Below are positions 6,502-10,484 of a stretch of DNA of 10,484 bases, piece by piece. The translations under genes and the position numbers were made by a program. The notes under the pieces were generated by a model. That model ran no database searches. It saw only the letters and a list, made by a program, of their open reading frames with translations, and was not told where the DNA came from. This stretch comes from CAYNLG01 sp964397995 (GTDB lineage Bacteria; Planctomycetota; Phycisphaerae; FEN-1346): the NCBI GenBank assembly GCA_964397995.1, contig CAYNLG010000103.1:1-10484 (forward strand), in the 5' to 3' direction. Each line of letters begins with the position of its first letter. Within the stretch, counting starts at the first letter, position 1.

Positions 6502-7968
6502 TCAGCCCTTGATGACGCCCAGCGGACGCAGGCGGCACACGACGGACGCCAGGCCCGCCTTCTCGACCACCTCGACGACGTTCTTGACGTCCTTGTAGGC
6601 CTCGGAGTGCTCTTCGGCTAGGCCTTTCCAGCTCTTGGCGCGGGCGACGATGCCCCTGGCCGCCAAGGCGTCGCGCACGTCCTCACCGCGCCGCCGCTTG
6701 CGGGCCTGCGACCGAGACATCCGCCGCCCCGCCCCGTGGCAGACCGAGCCGAAACTCTGCTCCATAGCCTCCGGGCGGCCCACCAGAAGATAGGAGTAGC
6801 GGCCCATATCGCCCGGAATAATGACCGGCTGGCCGACGTCGCGGTAGTCCTCGGGCACCTCCGGGTGGCCGGCCGGAAAGGCCCGCGTGGCCCCTTTCCG
6901 GTGGACGCAGAGGGTCACTTCGCGGCCGTCGAGCCGGTGGGTCTCGAGCTTGGCCATGTTGTGGGCCACGTCGTAGATCTGGCGGAGGCCCAGGGCCTCG
7001 GCGGACCGGCCGGCGACCTTGGCAACGGCCTCGCGCACGAGATGCAGTATCAGCTGGCGGTTGGCCCACGCATAGTTGGCCGCGCACCGCATGGCCCCCA
7101 GATAGTGGGCCCCCTCGTCGCTCTCGACGGGGGCGCAGCAGAGCTGGGCGTCCGGCAGGTCGATGCCGTACTTCTTGGCCGCGCCCCGCATGGTCTTGAG
7201 GTAATCGTCGCAGACCTGGTGGCCGAAACCGCGGCTGCCGCAGTGGATCATGAACGCCACCGTGCCCTCGGCCAGGCCAAAGGCCTCGGCGGCCTTCGGG
7301 TCGACGACCTGGTCCACGGCCTGGATCTCCAGGAAGTGGTTGCCCGCGCCGAGGGTGCCGACCTGATCGTTGCCGCGCTTCCGGGCGCGGTCGGAGACGG
7401 CGTCCGGGTCGGCCCCGTCCAGGCACCCGCCAGCCTCGGTGCGGTCGAGGTCCTGGTCGGTGCCGTAGCCCTGATTCACGAGAAAACGGGCCCCTTCGGC
7501 CATGATGGAGGTCATATCGCCGGGGCCAAATGTGACGTGGCCGCCCTGCCCCACGCCGCACGGCACGTCGCGGAAGAGCTGATCGATGAACGCCTTGGTG
7601 CGGGGCGCGACGTCCTCGGCGGCCAGATCCGAGCGGACCATCCGGACGCCGCAGTTGATGTCGTAGCCGACGCCGCCTGGCGAGACGACGCCGCCCTCGG
7701 CCGGGTCCGTGGCCGCCACCCCGCCGATCGGGAAGCCGTAGCCCCAGTGGATATCGGGCATGGCGAGGCTGGCGCGGCGGATGCCGGGCAGACAGGCCAC
7801 GTTGGCGACCTGTTCGGCGGCGTTGTCTTCGCGGAGCATCTCAGCCAGGGCGTCGTCGGCGAAGATCACGCCGTCGACCCGCATGCCCGGCTTGTAGTCT
7901 CGCGGGATGCGCCAGCGGCACGCGCCGTCGCGCTCCAGGGGGCCCGTGTAGCGGGTGTCCGCGGCCAT
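6502..7968 (-). CDS. rtcB: RNA-splicing ligase RtcB
   Basis: RtcB is a GTP- and Mn2+-dependent ligase that joins RNA 2',3'-cyclic phosphate (or 3'-phosphate) ends to 5'-OH ends, in tRNA splicing in archaea and RNA repair or rRNA/tRNA rescue in bacteria. The 488-aa protein is full length and keeps all key residues: C106 in GGVGYDINCGVRM, the H-box GNHF (H211), HCGSRGFGH (H242), VAHN (H336), and the guanylylated histidine H411 in VCHGAGRRMSRSQA. Other landmarks are DYKPGMRVDGVIFA at the N-terminus, MPDIHWGYGFPIGGVAA, and VVEVVEKAGLASVVCRLRPLGVIKG at the end. The ATG at 7968 has AAAGGA about eight bases upstream. Archease, its activator, lies two genes upstream on the same strand. There is no sign of an RtcR regulator or RtcA cyclase in the window, nor of an intein, which some rtcB genes carry. 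Confidence 0.97.
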   Translation of the reverse strand: MAADTRYTGPLERDGACRWRIPRDYKPGMRVDGVIFADDALAEMLREDNAAEQVANVACLPGIRRASLAMPDIHWGYGFPIGGVAATDPAEGGVVSPGGVGYDINCGVRMVRSDLAAEDVAPRTKAFIDQLFRDVPCGVGQGGHVTFGPGDMTSIMAEGARFLVNQGYGTDQDLDRTEAGGCLDGADPDAVSDRARKRGNDQVGTLGAGNHFLEIQAVDQVVDPKAAEAFGLAEGTVAFMIHCGSRGFGHQVCDDYLKTMRGAAKKYGIDLPDAQLCCAPVESDEGAHYLGAMRCAANYAWANRQLILHLVREAVAKVAGRSAEALGLRQIYDVAHNMAKLETHRLDGREVTLCVHRKGATRAFPAGHPEVPEDYRDVGQPVIIPGDMGRYSYLLVGRPEAMEQSFGSVCHGAGRRMSRSQARKRRRGEDVRDALAARGIVARAKSWKGLAEEHSEAYKDVKNVVEVVEKAGLASVVCRLRPLGVIKG

Positions 7969-7991
7969 GGCGATGTCCTTTCAAGGGGCGA

Positions 7992-8018
7992 CCGGCGCCG
8001 CCCGCCGGGCCGCGCCGG
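7992..8018. repeat. GC-rich hairpin in the rtcB leader
   Basis: Inverted arms CCGGCGC (7992-7998) and GCGCCGG (8012-8018) flank a 13-base loop between the HPP stop and the rtcB ribosome binding site. There is no T-run after it on either strand, so it is not a classical terminator. It may shape the rtcB leader RNA, or simply reflect the GC-rich sequence. Confidence 0.3.
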
Positions 8019-8031
8019 GGGGTCGGACGCC

Positions 8032-8062
8032 ACTATAGGAGATCGATCAATACGGGCTTCAA
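8032..8062 (-). promoter_or_regulatory. Possible promoter of rtcB
   Basis: On the minus strand TTGAAG (8062-8057) and TATAGT (8037-8032) match the consensus at four and five of six positions, but the spacer is 19 bases, longer than ideal. The -10 box overlaps the stop codon of the HPP gene. Transcription from here would let rtcB be made apart from the upstream genes, with a leader of about 57 bases. Confidence 0.35.
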
Positions 8063-8536
8063 AAGCCGCTTAACGAGCATCAGGGCCACGATTCCGACCA
8101 TCGTGACGACCACCGTCCGCCAGTCCCACGGGCGGATCACGATGCCCAGCGCCGCCCCGGCCGCCGGCGGGTGCTCCGTGTTCGTCACCACCATCACGAA
8201 AATGGCCAGGCCCGTCGCCACGGCGCCCAGCAGCTCCGGCTCGTGGGCCGCCAGGTGCGGCAGCCGCTCCAGGGGCAGCCACCCGACCGCGAGGCTGCAC
8301 AGGACCCCGCACGCCAAGCCCACGACGTAGCCGCCCACGAGCAGCCGCGCGGTCGCGTTCTCCCGGTGCGGCATGGTGAACGCGATGAAGGCGCTGGAGC
8401 CGAGGCTCGCGACGACGACCACGTTGGATACCACATCCAGGAGGAGCAGGATGACCGCCACCCCACCGGTTGCGAGCAGACACTGCAGCGCGTACCGCGA
8501 GACGTTCGTCCGGAACCGGCCGTCGATCAGTTGCAT
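8033..8536 (-). CDS. HPP-family integral membrane protein
   Basis: A 167-aa membrane protein of the HPP family (Pfam PF04982), seen from the hallmark TNTEHPPAAGAALG at about 118-131, with the HPP triplet at 122-124, and a second conserved stretch ASLGSSAFIAFTMPHREN at about 43-60. About five hydrophobic segments are visible (15-34, 37-54, 64-86, 101-118, 139-158). Some plant and cyanobacterial HPP proteins have been linked to nitrite transport; the bacterial role is mostly unknown, so no substrate is claimed. The ATG at 8536 is preferred because a promoter lies directly upstream. A longer TTG start at 8593 would fall inside that promoter and lacks a ribosome binding site. The chosen ATG has only a distant GGGAGG, so the start is uncertain. 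It lies between archease and rtcB, which is unexpected for a membrane protein. Confidence 0.88.
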   Translation of the reverse strand: MQLIDGRFRTNVSRYALQCLLATGGVAVILLLLDVVSNVVVVASLGSSAFIAFTMPHRENATARLLVGGYVVGLACGVLCSLAVGWLPLERLPHLAAHEPELLGAVATGLAIFVMVVTNTEHPPAAGAALGIVIRPWDWRTVVVTMVGIVALMLVKRLLKPVLIDLL

Positions 8537-8569
8537 GGCGCGGCGGCGAGCCCTCCCATCCCCCGTCTG

Positions 8570-8598
8570 TTGATACCGCGCCGCCCTCGTCAATGCAA
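8570..8598 (-). promoter_or_regulatory. Predicted promoter before the HPP gene
   Basis: Minus-strand TTGCAT (8598-8593) and TATCAA (8575-8570) are 17 bases apart, each matching the sigma70 consensus at four of six positions. The start of transcription would be near 8563, about 27 bases before the ATG at 8536. This suggests HPP (and perhaps rtcB) can be transcribed separately from archease. Confidence 0.5.
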
Positions 8599-8629
8599 CA
8601 GAACGGCCAGGAAACGCCGCCAGACGGCC

Positions 8630-9061
8630 TCAGATGTCCAGTAGAATCCGGGCCGTCCAGCGGCCGCCCTCGTGCTCCGCCACCTCCAGGCCGTGGTACG
8701 TGACGCCCTTGACTTCGGCCCCGGTGCGGTGGCGGTCAAGATCGAAGCGGCCCCAGGAAACCCGCCCCACGGCCCAATCCGGGCCGGTTTCGAGCGATTC
8801 GAGGGCCAGGGGGACGAGCCGCTCGGACTCGAACGTATAGAGAAGCTCCTGGAGCCAGGCGACCAGCAGGTCCTCGGGCCCTTCGAGCCCCTCGGGGAGG
8901 TCGACGCGGACCTCGGAGGCGGTCTCGGCGGCCTCCGGCAGGTCCTCGAGCATGACCGAAAAGGCGCCGCGCGCGGCCGTGGCGAGCAGGTCGCGGAAGC
9001 TCTCGGCCTCGACGCGGAGGCCGACGTCGGCGGTGTGGTCGGTGGTCTCGAAGGAGCCCAT
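8630..9061 (-). CDS. Archease, activator of RtcB
   Basis: A 143-aa archease. This family enables multiple-turnover ligation by RtcB, speeding guanylylation of the ligase and broadening its nucleotide use. The family signature DHTADVGLRVEAESFRDLLATAARG starts at residue 8, with the conserved acidic residue D12. EVKGVTYHGLEV (116-127) and the end RWTARILLDI match the conserved metal-site half of the fold. Length agrees with typical archeases (about 135-145 aa). The ATG at 9061 has only a weak GGGG upstream. It lies 54 bases after the ABC ATPase stop and 93 bases before the HPP start, on the same strand as rtcB. The function is supported both by sequence and by the presence of a full RtcB gene nearby. 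Confidence 0.95.
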   Translation of the reverse strand: MGSFETTDHTADVGLRVEAESFRDLLATAARGAFSVMLEDLPEAAETASEVRVDLPEGLEGPEDLLVAWLQELLYTFESERLVPLALESLETGPDWAVGRVSWGRFDLDRHRTGAEVKGVTYHGLEVAEHEGGRWTARILLDI

Positions 9062-9115
9062 GAACGGCCCCGAACGGCGTCCCGGAGGGGGCTTCCGGTG
9101 GTTATCGAGGTGCGG

Positions 9116-9916
9116 CTATTCTTCTTCGTCGCCGAGGGTGCCGACGTCGATCTGGACCTCGTCGCGGCGTTCGATCTTGTCGACGAGGCCGTCGCGGACC
9201 CAGACGATGCGGTCGCTGACGCTGAGCATCTTCAGGTCGTGGGTGGCGGTGATGACGGTGACGCCCTGCTCGCGGTTCATGCGGCGGATGAGCTCGATGA
9301 TCTGCTTGCCGGTCTTGAGGTCGAGGTTGCCTGTCGGCTCGTCGGCGAGGATGATGCTGGGGTCGTTGGCGAAGGCGCGGGCGATCGCAACCCGTTGTTG
9401 TTGGCCGCCCGAGAGTTCATAGGGCTTGTGGTCGGCGCGGTCCTTGAGGCCGACGCGGTCGAGGATGTCGAGGCCCTTTTCGCGGCACTCCTCGTTGGTC
9501 CGGCCGGCAAAGACCATTGGGAGGGTGACGTTTTCGAGGGCGGTCATGACGCCGATCAGGTTGAAGGTCTGGAAGATATAGCCCATTTTCTGGCACCGGA
9601 GCCAGGCGAGCTCACATTCGTCGAGGGTGGATATATCGACGCCATCGATCAAGACCCTGCCGCGCGTCGGCTGGTCGAGGCCGCCGACCATATTGAAGAG
9701 GGTCGATTTCCCCGAGCCCGACGGGCCCATGATGGAGACGTATTCGCCGCGCCGGACCTCCAGATCGACGCCCTTGAGGGCGCGTACGATATTGTTTTTG
9801 CCGAGAGTGTACTCTTTAACGACGCCTTCGGTGCGGACGGTCACGTCGCGTGCGGACCAGTCGATGGCCTCGCGGTCCTCGTCGGCGACCGGGGCGGTCT
9901 GGGGCTCGTCGGCCAT
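9116..9916 (-). CDS. ABC transporter ATP-binding protein, LolD/MacB-type
   Basis: A 266-aa ATPase subunit of the LolD/MacB/FtsE-like group, whose members power lipoprotein release, efflux or mechanotransmission rather than classical uptake. All core motifs are intact: Walker A GPSGSGKS (64-71), Q-loop Q116 in YIFQTFNLI, signature LSGGQQQR (168-175), Walker B IILADEP (188-194) with the following TGNLD, and the H-loop in ATHD (H226). The variable ends are longer than in the usual 225-235-aa members: about 28 hydrophilic residues before the domain and an acidic tail GTLGDEEE. The ATG at 9916 has GGAG nine bases upstream and a good promoter before it; a longer reading from a TTG at 9997 would begin inside that promoter's -35 box. 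No permease gene adjoins it: upstream DNA is non-coding and downstream is archease. The partner must lie elsewhere. Confidence 0.94.
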   Translation of the reverse strand: MADEPQTAPVADEDREAIDWSARDVTVRTEGVVKEYTLGKNNIVRALKGVDLEVRRGEYVSIMGPSGSGKSTLFNMVGGLDQPTRGRVLIDGVDISTLDECELAWLRCQKMGYIFQTFNLIGVMTALENVTLPMVFAGRTNEECREKGLDILDRVGLKDRADHKPYELSGGQQQRVAIARAFANDPSIILADEPTGNLDLKTGKQIIELIRRMNREQGVTVITATHDLKMLSVSDRIVWVRDGLVDKIERRDEVQIDVGTLGDEEE

Positions 9917-9968
9917 GGTTTCGGCTCCGTGCGGCCGCCCGGGGGTCCTGGCGGCCAGTTCGCGCACG

Positions 9969-9997
9969 AGTCTAGCAGCCGCGCCGACGGGCGTCAA
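9969..9997 (-). promoter_or_regulatory. Predicted strong promoter of the ABC ATPase gene
   Basis: On the minus strand TTGACG (9997-9992, five of six to consensus) and TAGACT (9974-9969, four of six) are 17 bases apart. Transcription would start near 9962, with a leader of about 45 bases to the ATG at 9916. This is the best promoter match in the window. It may also drive archease, since no terminator is visible between the two genes. Confidence 0.65.
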
Positions 9998-10008
9998 GGA
10001 GGCGTCCG

Positions 10009-10033
10009 CCGCGTGCCTCCCCGCGGCACGCGG
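10009..10033. repeat. Perfect 9-bp-arm inverted repeat upstream of the ABC promoter
   Basis: CCGCGTGCC (10009-10017) and GGCACGCGG (10025-10033) form a perfect inverted repeat around a seven-base centre. It lies 11 bases upstream of the -35 box of the ABC promoter. No T-run follows on either strand, so it is more like a protein-binding site or RNA hairpin than a terminator. No regulator can be named. Confidence 0.5.
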
Positions 10034-10078
10034 GGCGCCGGGGGCAGTCGCGAGGCGCCATGGATAGACACGTCACGC

Positions 10079-10094
10079 AGTGGCGAAGTGGCGA
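10079..10094. repeat. Two tandem copies of AGTGGCGA
   Basis: AGTGGCGA occurs twice in direct succession (10079-10086 and 10087-10094) in non-coding DNA. It is short and could be chance or a slippage product. Confidence 0.4.
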
Positions 10095-10173
10095 AATGAG
10101 GCGCGCGATGACCGCTCGCCGAGGCACCGGGTGCCCCCCCGCACGGCAAGGAAGCCGGGGGTGCGAAACGCGC

Positions 10174-10203
10174 ACACCATAGTGTCGGTTTGTATCTTAT
10201 GGT
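10174..10203. repeat. Operator-like short palindromes
   Basis: ACACCATAGTGT (10174-10185) is an imperfect palindrome with ACAC/GTGT arms. The ACCATA within it (10176-10181) recurs inverted as TATGGT at 10198-10203, centre to centre 22 bases (about two helical turns). The setting between the T-tract array and the ABC promoter makes a regulator site possible, but nothing here names the protein. Confidence 0.3.
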
Positions 10204-10232
10204 ATCGGCCGAACGCCCGGAAATTTCCGTTG

Positions 10233-10354
10233 TTTTGCCCTTTTTTGGCTTTTTTTCGGCCCTGAATGGCTCTTTTTTGCCCTCCATTTTGCCGTTCTGT
10301 GTCCTCTTTTTGGTCCCTTCTGTCTCCTTTTTTGCCGGTTTTTGTCTTTTTTTT
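10233..10354. repeat. Array of nine T-tracts near helical phase (probable bent DNA)
   Basis: Nine runs of 4-8 T on the plus strand are centred near 10234, 10243, 10253, 10275, 10288, 10309, 10330, 10341 and 10350. Most gaps are close to one or two turns of 10.5 bases; the run at 10288 is out of step. Several units share the form TTTT-GCC or TTTT-GG. In this otherwise GC-rich DNA the stretch is strikingly A/T-rich on one strand only (purine-rich on the minus strand). Phased A-tracts are known to bend DNA. The array sits about 235-360 bases upstream of the ABC promoter. Confidence 0.6.
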
Positions 10355-10484
10355 CCGGCGGCCCGGGGCACAGCGCGCGGCCGCGCGCGACCCCCGGCCG
10401 CCGACCCGGCCCGCGCGGCCGGTGGCGCGGGACGCATGGCGAACCGTTCGCTGCAGATTTGCAAGGGTGGCAGGATGGATAAGG

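Larger units (their letters stand above)
10034..10484. other. Non-coding right end, with a possible gene start at the edge
   Basis: No convincing complete gene lies in this 450-base stretch. Besides the repeats listed separately it has a perfect 16-bp palindrome GCGCGCGGCCGCGCGC (10373-10388). At the very edge two plus-strand starts are open: an ATG at 10436 (MANRSLQICKGG...), and an ATG at 10475 with AAGGG seven bases upstream. Too little sequence remains to say whether either is a gene. A minus-strand frame across the T-rich stretch (10464 to 9994) is rejected because it is low-complexity and runs into the ABC promoter. Confidence 0.4.

Noticed and set aside
6736..8073. 445-codon plus-strand frame opposite rtcB
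   Set aside because: It is the complement of a fully conserved RtcB and shows no recognisable domain of its own.
9082..9098. Small hairpin between the ABC ATPase and archease as a terminator
   Set aside because: The arms are only five bases (CCGGA/TCCGG) and no T-run follows on the minus strand.
8672..10099. 475-codon plus-strand frame opposite archease and the ABC ATPase
   Set aside because: It spans two well-identified minus-strand genes and the ABC promoter; its composition (D, E, V, G repeats) is that of a shadow frame.
10328..10354. T-run as a rho-independent terminator
   Set aside because: No GC-rich stem precedes the T-runs in the plus direction, and no gene on the plus strand ends nearby; the many phased T-tracts fit curvature better.
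9994..10464. 156-codon minus-strand frame across the T-rich stretch
   Set aside because: The lysine-rich middle comes only from the A-runs, the rest is low-complexity, and it runs into the -35 box of the ABC promoter.
1..10484. CRISPR array, tRNA, insertion sequence or phage genes
   Set aside because: No regularly spaced long direct repeats, no tRNA-like cloverleaf, and no transposase or phage motif was seen on either strand.

Overview
The window is high-GC bacterial DNA, densely packed with genes that are almost all on the minus strand. It holds two well-recognised functional groups and one small plus-strand gene. No tRNA, rRNA, CRISPR array, transposase or phage gene was seen. A bacterial V/A-type rotary ATPase, RtcB with archease, and the high GC together suggest a Planctomycetota-like (perhaps Phycisphaerae) or related lineage. 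That taxonomic guess is weak and rests on gene content only.

Region 1 (1-6180, minus strand) is a V/A-type ATPase operon. Read in its own direction, a promoter at about 6096-6124 leads into a PTS EIIA (fructose/nitrogen-type) domain gene, then ATPase subunits H/G (stator coiled coil), C (central stalk socket), I (membrane a-subunit), K (c-ring), F, E, and finally A, which runs off the left edge after 273 codons. Gaps between genes are 2-29 bases, and some genes overlap by 4-8 bases, so this is a translationally coupled unit. Subunits B and D are expected just beyond the left edge. The EIIA gene at the head and the C-before-I and F-before-E order are the unusual points.

Region 2 (6181-6494, plus strand) is a divergently transcribed 67-aa zinc-ribbon protein. 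It has its own promoter and a strong ribosome binding site, and it converges with rtcB at a distance of 7 bases.

Region 3 (6502-9916, minus strand) reads, in its own direction: a LolD/MacB-type ABC ATPase with no permease in view, archease, an HPP-family membrane protein, and the RNA ligase RtcB. Archease is the known activator of RtcB, so these two are a functional pair, here split by the HPP gene. Promoter-like -35/-10 pairs stand before the ABC gene and before HPP (both with 17-bp spacers), and a poorer one stands before rtcB.

Region 4 (9917-10484) carries no convincing complete gene. It holds the ABC promoter, a 9-bp-arm inverted repeat directly upstream of it, a roughly 120-bp array of T-tracts spaced near the helical repeat (a likely bent-DNA segment that stands out in this GC-rich sequence), a 16-bp GC palindrome, and possibly the first bases of a plus-strand gene at the right edge.

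No clearly new multi-gene system is proven here. The best leads are the EIIA-ATPase coupling, the RtcB-HPP-archease cluster and the phased T-tract array.
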